A stretch of 52,234 nt of DNA from Sulfurimonas sp. GTDB taxonomy: Bacteria > Campylobacterota > Campylobacteria > Campylobacterales > Sulfurimonadaceae. The stretch lies in NCBI GenBank assembly GCA_021648405.1, contig JAKISX010000004.1:1-52234 (forward strand), read 5' to 3'. Below are positions 7,469 to 14,895 of the stretch, piece by piece (the first letter of the stretch is position 1; each line of letters begins with the position of its first letter). The notes beneath the pieces are model-generated. The model made no database searches. It saw only the letters and a list, made by a program, of their open reading frames with translations, and was not told the DNA's origin. The position numbers and the translations under genes were made by a program.

Positions 7469-8791
7469 TTGAGTATGTTTTGTTATCAATGTGAGATGAG
7501 CACCCCTAATGGCTGTGGAAGCAATGGGGCTGTAGTTGGAGTTTGTGGGAAAGATGAAAATCTATCTAGGCTACAAGATTTAATGGTCTTTGGACTCAAA
7601 GGGCTTAGTGCTTACCGTGAACACCTAAATGAATTAGCGCCTGAGCAAACCAAAAATGTAGATGATGTAATGAGTGAAACGCTCTACTTTACACTAACAA
7701 ATGTAAACTTTAACTTTGATGATCATATCAAACAACTTATGAAAATAGGAAGTGCTGGTATAGAAGTAATGGACAAGCTTTCAAATGCGCATACAGGAAG
7801 TTTTGGTATCCCAACTCCCGTTGTTGTGCCTCAAAATATGGTTGAGGGAAAAGCAATTTTAGTAAGTGGGCATAATTTAGATATGTTTGAAAAGCTTCTA
7901 AAAGCAACAGAGGGTAAAGGCATTAATGTCTATACTCACTCGGAGATGTTACCAGCTCACGGATACCCAGAGCTTAGAAAATACAAACATCTCAAAGGTA
8001 ATATTGGTAAAGCATGGTTTGACCAAGTCCAGCTTATGAAGAAGTTTAAGGGTACTTTTGTTGTTAATACAAACTGTATCATCCCTCCAAAGAAAAATGC
8101 TGATTATTTGGATAGAGTATTTACTTGTAAAATAGTAGGAATTGAAGGGGCGAGACACATAGACAATGATGATTTTACACAATTAATAGAAAAAACACTA
8201 GCCTGTGAAGATACAAATATGAATGAGAACTTAACACTCACAACAGGTCACCACTACAAAACCATCTTGACTCTTGCGCCTCAAATTTTAGATGCAATCA
8301 AAACTAAAAAAATCAGACAATTTTTTGTAATAGCTGGTTGTGATGCCCCTGGAAAAGAAGGAAACTACTACAGAGAAATGGCAGAAATGTTGCCGAGTGA
8401 TTGTGTTATTATTACATCAAGTTGTGGTAAGTTTAGATTTAACGATATAGACTTTGGAGTAATTGAGGGGACAGAGATTCCAAGATATTTAGATCTTGGA
8501 CAGTGTAATGACAGTAATGGAGCAGTAGAGATAGCAAAAGCAATAAGCGAAGCTCTCGATACACCAATTAATGATCTTCCAATCTCTATTGTGCTTTCAT
8601 GGATGGAACAAAAAGCAGTTATTATACTACTTGCTCTCTTTAGTTTAGGCATACAAAATATCTACCTAGGTCCAAAGCCACCACAGTTTGTAAATGAAGA
8701 TATTTTTAATTTTTTAGCAGAAACTTTTAACTTGCATCTTACTGGTAATGCAAAAAAGGATCTCCAAAACTTGCTTTTGACTGAGAGTTAA
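7469..8791 (+). CDS. hcp: Hybrid cluster protein (class III-like)
   Basis: Hcp handles nitric oxide and reactive nitrogen species through an Fe-S-O hybrid cluster. The N-terminal cysteines C5, C8, C16 and C26 form the first cluster. The hybrid-cluster ligands are visible in order: YTHSEMLPAHGYP, VNTNC, ITSSCGKFR, LGQCND and SWMEQKAV (Glu and Lys). At 440 residues it is about 100 shorter than class I/II Hcp, which fits class III proteins lacking one helical bundle. The start is TTG with AAAAGGAAA 6-8 bases upstream. The preceding Crp/Fnr gene and its operator imply induction by nitrosative stress. No hcr partner is next to it. Confidence 0.93.
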   Translation: MSMFCYQCEMSTPNGCGSNGAVVGVCGKDENLSRLQDLMVFGLKGLSAYREHLNELAPEQTKNVDDVMSETLYFTLTNVNFNFDDHIKQLMKIGSAGIEVMDKLSNAHTGSFGIPTPVVVPQNMVEGKAILVSGHNLDMFEKLLKATEGKGINVYTHSEMLPAHGYPELRKYKHLKGNIGKAWFDQVQLMKKFKGTFVVNTNCIIPPKKNADYLDRVFTCKIVGIEGARHIDNDDFTQLIEKTLACEDTNMNENLTLTTGHHYKTILTLAPQILDAIKTKKIRQFFVIAGCDAPGKEGNYYREMAEMLPSDCVIITSSCGKFRFNDIDFGVIEGTEIPRYLDLGQCNDSNGAVEIAKAISEALDTPINDLPISIVLSWMEQKAVIILLALFSLGIQNIYLGPKPPQFVNEDIFNFLAETFNLHLTGNAKKDLQNLLLTES

Positions 8792-8796
8792 GAGCT

Positions 8797-8828
8797 TATG
8801 ATTATAGTGAGTACTCACTATAATCATA
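8797..8828. terminator. 32-bp perfect palindrome between convergent genes
   Basis: TATGATTATAGTGAGT is followed immediately by its exact reverse complement. It lies 5 bases after the hcp stop and covers the last codons of the convergent HTH gene, encoding DYSEYSL and the stop. It probably terminates both transcripts. It is unusually perfect, with no mismatches or loop spacer. Confidence 0.6.
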
Positions 8829-9416
8829 CTTCTTTAGATCTATATAATATTTTTTATTTAACTTTATGATTCTATCATCGCCTTTATATCTTTTATCAAA
8901 TTTTGTTTTTATTTTATCTCTTTTCTTTTTAGAAAAATTTCTTGATTTTAAATACTTATTTAATGAAGTGAGGGTAGTATCTAAGCTTGGCTTTACATCT
9001 TCTATCTCTACATCAAGGTGTTCATTTGGTGTTTGAAGCATAAACTTAGCTGATATTGTATTTAAAATATTTTTTAACTGCTCATCTTTATCTTTATAAA
9101 TTTTTTCTATCTTTTGTCTCTCTTGTATCAACATTTGCTCTTTTTGATCACGCAAAGACCTAGTTTCACCTTCGAGTTTTTCAATTTTTTCTTGAAGTTT
9201 TTCATTTTGAGTTTCTAAATATTTATAATACTTTTCATCAGTTTGTAGATTGGTTTTTTTAGCTGTCTTATCGTATTGTTTGCTTTTATCTATAATTACA
9301 TTTTTTTCACTGCCAACTATTACACTTTTTAGCGAACCTCTTCTAATACGGTTATGTATAGCTTCTTTTGATACTCCAAAAAACTCTGCTGCGTCTGCAA
9401 TATTCATCTTTGGCAT
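8802..9416 (-). CDS. HTH coiled-coil DNA-binding protein of unknown role
   Basis: The N-terminal 45 residues form a helix-turn-helix of excisionase/MerR type (IADAAEFFGVSKEAIHNRIRR). A long charged coiled coil follows (about residues 65-130, rich in E/K/Q). The C-terminal region is very basic (KYLKSRNFSKKKRDKIKTKF). The design suggests a dimeric DNA-binding protein or a nucleoid-associated factor. It ends within a 32-bp palindrome. The gene starts 12 bases after the yajQ stop, so the two are likely co-transcribed. No specific function is claimed. Confidence 0.7.
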   Translation of the reverse strand: MPKMNIADAAEFFGVSKEAIHNRIRRGSLKSVIVGSEKNVIIDKSKQYDKTAKKTNLQTDEKYYKYLETQNEKLQEKIEKLEGETRSLRDQKEQMLIQERQKIEKIYKDKDEQLKNILNTISAKFMLQTPNEHLDVEIEDVKPSLDTTLTSLNKYLKSRNFSKKKRDKIKTKFDKRYKGDDRIIKLNKKYYIDLKKYDYSEYSL

Positions 9417-9428
9417 CTGAAATCTCCC

Positions 9429-9926
9429 CTATCTCATATTTTCAAAAACTAAAGGAGCTTCCCACTCCCCACTCTTAATCTCTTTCATCACTTTTTGTAA
9501 ATCATCAAGATTTTTACCTTTAACTCTTATGCTATCACCCTCTATTTGAGCTGTTACTTTTAGCTTCATTTTTTTTATATCTGCTGTTATTTTTTTTGCC
9601 TCTTTAGATTCTATGTAATCTACAACTTTGTATGTAGCTTTTCTTGTTCCACCTGAGGCATCTTCAACCCTTAATTCATCAAGAACTTTTGAACTAAGAC
9701 CCTGTTTTAAAAACTTACTTATAACAACATCTTTAAGAGCATCTAGTTTGTTATCGCTTGAAGCAACGACAACTAGCACTTTTTCTTTTTCTTTAAAAGT
9801 AACCTCGTAAGTAGTGCCTTTAAAGTCATAACGGTTGGCAACCTCACGATCAACCAAATTTATAGCATTTTTAAAATTTTGTAAATCGATTTTTGCCGTA
9901 ATATCAAATGAGTGTTCTTTTGCCAC
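9429..9926 (-). CDS. YajQ-family nucleotide/c-di-GMP-binding protein
   Basis: Full-length (165 aa) YajQ family. The start MAKEHSFDITAKIDLQNFKNAI, the REVANRYDFKGT block and the end GEWEAPLVFENMR are characteristic. Members have a double ferredoxin-like fold, and some bind cyclic di-GMP. It is followed by the HTH coiled-coil gene 12 bases on. The window also holds intact and degenerate GGDEF-type genes, so a c-di-GMP link is plausible but not shown. Confidence 0.92.
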   Translation of the reverse strand: MAKEHSFDITAKIDLQNFKNAINLVDREVANRYDFKGTTYEVTFKEKEKVLVVVASSDNKLDALKDVVISKFLKQGLSSKVLDELRVEDASGGTRKATYKVVDYIESKEAKKITADIKKMKLKVTAQIEGDSIRVKGKNLDDLQKVMKEIKSGEWEAPLVFENMR

Positions 9927-9984
9927 CTATAACCCTTTTATAACAAATATAAAATTATTATAACACAATTAAATGTTAGTTTGA

Positions 9985-10680
9985 CTAAAACTGTGGGGCA
10001 CCAAAATCTAAGCCTCCGCCAATAGAAAAGTTTGGATCACTGTATCCAAATTGTATGCTCTTCATCCTAAGTTTTTCTATATCTGCTTTGCTAGATATAC
10101 CTTGTGGACAAACCAATGTGCATTCATTACATAGTGTACAATCCCAAATCCCATTTAATTGAATTACATCTATCTTCTCTTTTGGCTTAGCTTCTCGTTT
10201 ATCACTAACATATTTAAAAACTCTCGTTAGTGAGAATGGACCTTTAAACTCCTCATTTACAGCATAAACTGGGCATGAACTATAACATGAACTACACAAG
10301 ATACAGTCACTCTGCAGAGCATTTCTTTTTTCATCATCTTGTGAAAGCTCTGGAGTATTGGCTTGTGGATTTAGCCAAGTTATTGATTTTTTATTAAATC
10401 CTAGTGCTTTATCCATATTTACAACTAAATCACGAATAATTGGCATATTATTAAGTGGTTCAATAATATCACCATCTTGAACTTTATATCCACATGCTAA
10501 AACCTCTTTAGAATTAACACGCATCGCACAACTACCACACACAGAACTTTTACAACCACTAGAGTATGTTAGTGAATTATCTTGTGTAGTTTTAATCTCA
10601 TTTAAAACCTCAAGCAAAGTAGGGTTTTTTAAATTAACTTCATACTCTGTAAGCCTCTGTCTTTGTATTTTTATCTTCAC
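9985..10680 (-). CDS. sdhB: Succinate dehydrogenase/fumarate reductase-type iron-sulfur subunit, with an extra Cys
   Basis: This subunit carries electrons from the flavoprotein. The [2Fe-2S] cysteines are C43, C48, C51 and C63. The second group is C126, C129, C132 and C136. The third group, CTLCNECTLVCP (C181, C184, C187, C191), has one cysteine more than canonical SdhB/FrdB, where the motif is C-x5-C-x3-CP. An extra cysteine here is a feature of type E (SdhE/CCG-linked) complexes and implies [4Fe-4S] in place of [3Fe-4S]. The gene overlaps sdhA by 4 bases. No membrane-anchor gene is adjacent. Confidence 0.85.
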   Translation of the reverse strand: MKIKIQRQRLTEYEVNLKNPTLLEVLNEIKTTQDNSLTYSSGCKSSVCGSCAMRVNSKEVLACGYKVQDGDIIEPLNNMPIIRDLVVNMDKALGFNKKSITWLNPQANTPELSQDDEKRNALQSDCILCSSCYSSCPVYAVNEEFKGPFSLTRVFKYVSDKREAKPKEKIDVIQLNGIWDCTLCNECTLVCPQGISSKADIEKLRMKSIQFGYSDPNFSIGGGLDFGAPQF

Positions 10681-12341
10681 GATACTACTCCATTTTTATC
10701 TTTAATAGTATGCATTTTAAATTTTTCATCCTCTTGAGGGAAATCTGAACGAAAATGAGCACCCCTACTTTCTTCTCTAACAATAGCTCCACTTAAAATC
10801 AATTCAGATAGCTCTAACATATTTTTAAACTCCAAAAATTCTATTAAATTTGTATTATATATTTTGGATCTATCGTTAACACCCATCAAAGGTATATCTG
10901 ATATAAATTTTTGTACTTTTTTCAATGCTGATTCTAAAGAGTTTTTATCTCTAATGATTCCAACATTTTTGTAGAATAGGTCTCCAAGTTCAGCTTTTAT
11001 TTTATAAAAATCAATCTCGATATTAGATTCTGAATCGAGTTCAGAATGACAATTTTGGATTATTTTATCCTGAACCTCACCTTCGTCATCCTGAACCTTA
11101 CCTTCGTCATCCTGAATTTCATGTTCGTCATCCTGAATTTCATGTTCGTCATCCTGAACTTGATTCAGGATCTCTTTAGCATACTCAGCTGCATTCTCTC
11201 CAGCTTGCGCTCCAAATACCACTAACTCTAAAAGTGAATTTCCTCCAAGACGGTTTGCACCGTGCACTCTATGGTTTGCACATTCACCAACTGCAAAAAG
11301 CCCTTTTATTATAGTTTGAGAATCTTCATCTACCTCAATTCCACCCATAGTATAATGTGCTACTGGCTTGATAGGGATTAACTCATTTACTGGGTCAATT
11401 CCCTCATAAAGTAGTGCCAATTTTCTCTCTTGAGGCAACTCTTTGTCTATAAATTCTTCTCCCAAATGACGAATATCTAAAAAAATATCTTCGCCTTTTT
11501 TAATTTGAGCATCAATAGCACGCGCTACTTTATCACGAGGCAATAACTCATCTACAAAACGCTCATTTTTTGAATTTAAAAGATATCCTCCAGCACCACG
11601 GGCTGATTCAGATATTAAAATAGAGGAGCTTTTAAGGGCTGTTGGATGAAACTGAACAAACTCCATATCACTAAGCCTAGCTCCAGCTCTAATTGCAGCA
11701 GCTTGTCCATCACCAGTTGTTCCAACAGCATTTGTTGAGTGTTTGTCATATACCCTTGCATATCCACCAGTAGCTAAAATAACAACTCTACTTTCATAAA
11801 CCTCAACCTCTCCCGTTCGTTTATTTAAAACACTAACTCCACAAACAGATTTTTTATCTTGAGAATTTATTAAATCTAGTAAATATCTATCACTTAAAAT
11901 CTCAATCTCAGATGCTAAAACTCTATCATAAAGAGTATGTAGTATTTTTAATCCTGTATAATCTTGAGCATAACAAGCACGAGGAGCAGATGCACCACCC
12001 AGGGTTCTTTGAGCTATTTTATTCTCTTTTGTTCTACTAAATTGTACACCAATACTATTTAGCCATTCAACCGCTTGTGGCGCACTTGAACATAGATAAT
12101 TAATAGCATCTTCGCTTGCAATCCCTTGAGCAGATTTTAAAGTATTTTCTATATGCGATTGGACGCTATCTTCTCCTGCATTACCAAGAGCTGCATTAAT
12201 TCCACCCTGCGCCATAGATGTTTGACTTCTTGTTGGATAATCTTTTGTAATTATTGTAACTTTCATACCTTTTTCATGCGCATTTAAAGCAGCTACCAAG
12301 CCAGCACCACCAGCGCCTATAACTAAAATATCTCTTTTCAT
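10677..12341 (-). CDS. sdhA: Succinate dehydrogenase/fumarate reductase-type flavoprotein with repeat-derived insertion
   Basis: The N-terminus has the dinucleotide fold GAGGAG. The FAD-linking region reads PTRSQTSMAQGGINAA; the histidine that binds FAD covalently in canonical SdhA/FrdA is Gln (residue 40). Substrate-side residues are present (ARGAGGYLLN, HPTAL, HGANRLGGNSLLE, REESRGAHFR). Residues about 385-440 are an insertion from a palindromic repeat and a 21-bp tandem repeat, giving QDDE heptads and HSELDSESN. No Tat signal is seen, so it should be cytoplasmic. With sdhB it may form a type E-like or soluble fumarate/succinate enzyme. NadB is unlikely because of the SdhB partner. Confidence 0.85.
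   Translation of the reverse strand: MKRDILVIGAGGAGLVAALNAHEKGMKVTIITKDYPTRSQTSMAQGGINAALGNAGEDSVQSHIENTLKSAQGIASEDAINYLCSSAPQAVEWLNSIGVQFSRTKENKIAQRTLGGASAPRACYAQDYTGLKILHTLYDRVLASEIEILSDRYLLDLINSQDKKSVCGVSVLNKRTGEVEVYESRVVILATGGYARVYDKHSTNAVGTTGDGQAAAIRAGARLSDMEFVQFHPTALKSSSILISESARGAGGYLLNSKNERFVDELLPRDKVARAIDAQIKKGEDIFLDIRHLGEEFIDKELPQERKLALLYEGIDPVNELIPIKPVAHYTMGGIEVDEDSQTIIKGLFAVGECANHRVHGANRLGGNSLLELVVFGAQAGENAAEYAKEILNQVQDDEHEIQDDEHEIQDDEGKVQDDEGEVQDKIIQNCHSELDSESNIEIDFYKIKAELGDLFYKNVGIIRDKNSLESALKKVQKFISDIPLMGVNDRSKIYNTNLIEFLEFKNMLELSELILSGAIVREESRGAHFRSDFPQEDEKFKMHTIKDKNGVVS
11027..11047. repeat. Palindromic repeat copy 1 (inside sdhA)
   Basis: ATTCTGAA-TCGAG-TTCAGAAT, read on the minus strand as HSELDSESN. 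An almost identical copy (TCAAG loop) lies inside mod at 33291-33311, with shared flanks TTAG before and GAC after. Confidence 0.8.
11068..11170. repeat. 21-bp tandem repeat ending in a palindrome (inside sdhA)
   Basis: TCCTGAA recurs at 11068, 11089, 11110, 11131 and 11152, exactly 21 bases apart, each unit ending TTCGTCA. The last copy completes a palindrome, TCCTGAACTTGATTCAGGA (11152-11170). Because 21 is a multiple of three the frame is kept, giving heptapeptides of the form QDDEHEI/QDDEGKV. Confidence 0.85.
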
Positions 12342-12376
12342 TACATTCCTGATATATATAATTTATTGAATAATAA

Positions 12377-12685
12377 TTATATCACAAAAGATAAAAAGTA
12401 ATACCTTAAAAATCTTGCGCTTGCAGCTATAAAGATAAATATAAAAAAATTGATTCTAAGCAAGCCAGCAACAAGTGTTATTGGGTCACCAATAATTGGC
12501 AACCATGATAAAAATAAGGTATATATGCCATATTTATGTCCGTATACTAAAGATTTTCTTCCTATTTTTGATGATTTTAATTTGTTTTTTGTTTTTTTAT
12601 AAAGCCAAAATCCTAAAAAATAATTTAGAATTATTGCTAAAATATTTCCACTTGAAGCGAAAATAAGTGCACTACTTACTGGCAT
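12377..12685 (-). CDS. VTT/YqaA-like small membrane protein, 5' end unclear
   Basis: The product resembles YqaA/DedA-superfamily membrane proteins: GNILAIILNYFLGFWLYKK, then GIYTLFLSWLPIIGDPITLVAGLLRI with the re-entrant loop pattern. The ATG at 12685 gives 102 residues. The same frame continues upstream for 32 more codons with good family sequence (WAFLAATIFPFSSE), back to a stop beneath the end of the dehydrogenase gene. No ATG, GTG or TTG occurs in that stretch. Either a rare start codon is used or the start has been lost. Confidence 0.65.
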   Translation of the reverse strand: MPVSSALIFASSGNILAIILNYFLGFWLYKKTKNKLKSSKIGRKSLVYGHKYGIYTLFLSWLPIIGDPITLVAGLLRINFFIFIFIAASARFLRYYFLSFVI

Positions 12686-12768
12686 ATCATTTGAAATTGC
12701 TGCAATAAATGCAACTTCTGATGAAAAAGGAAAGATTGTTGCAGCAAGAAATGCCCATGCAAAAAGCG

Positions 12769-13701
12769 TTAATTCAGAGATTTAATATTCTTAATCGTTA
12801 AGGCGATTAATTTATCTCTAGCCTCAACAGATGTCCATGCAATATGTGGAGTTATATAAAGATTTTCTTTATTTTTTACAGATAAAAAAGGATGATTTTC
12901 TACCATTGGCTCTTTGGTTAAAACATCTAAGCCAAAATAAATATTTTTCTCATCAATTATTTTTACAATTGCATCTTCATTGATGATACCGCCACGACCA
13001 AGATTTAAAATAATAGCTCCATCTTTACAAGTTAACAGTTGTTCATAATCTAAAAGATTATTGGTTTTATCATTTAAAGGTGCATGAATTGTGATAATAT
13101 CACATTCACGAAGCATCTCATCAAGATTTTGTCTTTTAAAATCTTGGGTACGATTTACTCCACTAGTTGAATAATAAAAAACTTCAGCACCAAAAGCACA
13201 AGCAATATTTGCAACGCCCCTGCCAATACTTCCAAGCCCAATTATCCCCCATTTTTTACCTTTTATTTCAAAAAATGGTTTACTTACATCTGTAAAAATT
13301 GGACTGCGTGAATATGTTCCATCTTTTACAACTTCATCATAATAACGAGAATGCCCCATCAAATAAAACAGCATTGAAAAAGTGTGTTGAATTACAGAAT
13401 CAGTTGAATATCCAGCTACATTTTTAACTTCTATATTTAACTCATTTGCTGCTTGTAAATCAACATTATTCATACCAGTAGCAGCTACACAAATCAGCTT
13501 TAAATTTAAAGCGTTTTGCATATGCTCTTTTGTTATAACAACTTTGTTAGTAACTATAACATCTGTGTTTGTTATGCGTGATAATGTTTGTTCATTTGAT
13601 GTAGTTTGAAAAACTTCAACTTTACCTAAAGTGTTAAATCCGCTTAAATCCGTATTACCAAATGTTAGTGCGTCTAAAAGAACTATTTTCATTTTATGCA
13701 T
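12769..13701 (-). CDS. D-isomer-specific 2-hydroxyacid dehydrogenase (glycerate dehydrogenase-like)
   Basis: An NAD-dependent reductase of 2-keto acids such as hydroxypyruvate. The Rossmann motif is [10 protein letters not shown] (about residues 155-164), and the [10 protein letters not shown] (Arg), DVLTKEP (Glu region) and TPHIAWTS (catalytic His) blocks are present. Length 310 is typical. ATG 13701 overlaps the purT stop; a second ATG nine bases on ([13 protein letters not shown]) is an equally good start. Probably co-transcribed with purT. Confidence 0.85.
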   Translation of the reverse strand: MHKMKIVLLDALTFGNTDLSGFNTLGKVEVFQTTSNEQTLSRITNTDVIVTNKVVITKEHMQNALNLKLICVAATGMNNVDLQAANELNIEVKNVAGYSTDSVIQHTFSMLFYLMGHSRYYDEVVKDGTYSRSPIFTDVSKPFFEIKGKKWGIIGLGSIGRGVANIACAFGAEVFYYSTSGVNRTQDFKRQNLDEMLRECDIITIHAPLNDKTNNLLDYEQLLTCKDGAIILNLGRGGIINEDAIVKIIDEKNIYFGLDVLTKEPMVENHPFLSVKNKENLYITPHIAWTSVEARDKLIALTIKNIKSLN

Positions 13702-14857
13702 CCTTAATTTTTTTAATCAACTCACGAGATTCGAGCAGAGCTTTTTCAACTTTACCAAAAACAAGAACAACCGCTAATCTTCTGCCTTTGTGGGCCTCTG
13801 GTTTTGAAAATATTCTCACTAAAGAGTTGTCTGTAAATATACTATCATCTATATCTAAAACTGGACTATAGTTGTGAACCTCTGATTTAAATGCAGCCGA
13901 AACTCCCTCTCCATAAAAAGTAAAACCTAGAGGAAGACCAAGCACTGCACGAAGATGCAAAGCAAATTCACTCTGGGATTGAGTGATTAAAGTTACCATT
14001 CCTGTATCATGTGGGCGGGGACTTACTTCACTAAAATAAACCTCATCACCTTTTATAAAAAATTCAACTCCAAAAATACCACGACCACCAAGACCATCAG
14101 TGATGATTTTAGCCATCTCTTGTGAACGCTTTTTTGCTTTTTTGCTCATCTGCATTGGTTGCCACGAAAATAGATAATCTCCATCTAATTGCTCATGTCC
14201 TATTGGCTCACAAAAAATTGTCTCTTTACCATTCCTTGCAGTAAGCATAGTAATCTCATAATCAAAATCAACAAATGCCTCAACAATTAATTCGCTAGCA
14301 TCACCGCGAGCCTCTTTTGCAATCTTCCAAGATTTACCTACATCCACTTCACACTTTAATACACTTTGCCCGTGACCAGAGGAGCTCATAACAGGCTTAA
14401 TAACACAAGGGTAACCCATACGCTTTGAAGCATCTCTAAGCTCATCTTGTGTTTTAACAAATTCATAGGCGCCAGTTTTTAGTTTTAATTCCTCTGCTAC
14501 AAATGTACGAATATTTTTTCGGTTCATTGTTTTGTTAACAGCTTCAGCATTAGGAATTATATTTAAACCTTCTTTCTCCGCTTCAAATAAAGCTTCTATG
14601 GAGATAGCTTCTATTTCAGGTAAGATAAAATCTGGTTTTTCTCTACGCATAACCTCTAAAAGTGCATTTTTATTTTGCATATCTACAACATAAGAACGAT
14701 GTGCCATATGGTGAGCTGGCGCATTAGAATATTTATCAACAGCTATAGTCTCAAGACCAAGTCTTTGAGCTTCTATCATAAGTTCTTTTCCAAGCTCACC
14801 AGAACCAAGTATCATTATTTTTTTTGAGTTTGATTTAAGAGGGGCAGAAAATTGCAT
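13694..14857 (-). CDS. purT: Formate-dependent phosphoribosylglycinamide formyltransferase
   Basis: PurT makes formyl-GAR from GAR, formate and ATP in purine synthesis. It is an ATP-grasp protein: N-terminal GSGELGKE nucleotide fold, [14 protein letters not shown] in the P-loop region, [24 protein letters not shown] for Mg-ATP, and a C-terminal lid. Length 387 is standard. Its ribosome-binding site and part of the start codon lie in a 25-base hairpin. Confidence 0.95.
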   Translation of the reverse strand: MQFSAPLKSNSKKIMILGSGELGKELMIEAQRLGLETIAVDKYSNAPAHHMAHRSYVVDMQNKNALLEVMRREKPDFILPEIEAISIEALFEAEKEGLNIIPNAEAVNKTMNRKNIRTFVAEELKLKTGAYEFVKTQDELRDASKRMGYPCVIKPVMSSSGHGQSVLKCEVDVGKSWKIAKEARGDASELIVEAFVDFDYEITMLTARNGKETIFCEPIGHEQLDGDYLFSWQPMQMSKKAKKRSQEMAKIITDGLGGRGIFGVEFFIKGDEVYFSEVSPRPHDTGMVTLITQSQSEFALHLRAVLGLPLGFTFYGEGVSAAFKSEVHNYSPVLDIDDSIFTDNSLVRIFSKPEAHKGRRLAVVLVFGKVEKALLESRELIKKIKDA

Positions 14858-14880
14858 ATAATTCCTTTTAGGAATTATAT
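14856..14880 (-). promoter_or_regulatory. Hairpin enclosing the purT ribosome-binding site
   Basis: On the minus strand ATATAATTCC, loop TAAAA and GGAATTATAT form a perfect 10-bp stem. The loop and 3' arm contain AAAAGGA, and the stem runs into the ATG of purT. It can mask translation initiation. It also separates the flagellar hook gene from purT and might act as a weak terminator. Confidence 0.5.
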
Positions 14881-14895
14881 CAAAATAGAGCTAAA

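Noticed and set aside
11068-11170. CRISPR-like array of 21-bp repeats
   Set aside because: Units are contiguous without spacers, lie in frame inside sdhA, and there are no cas genes.
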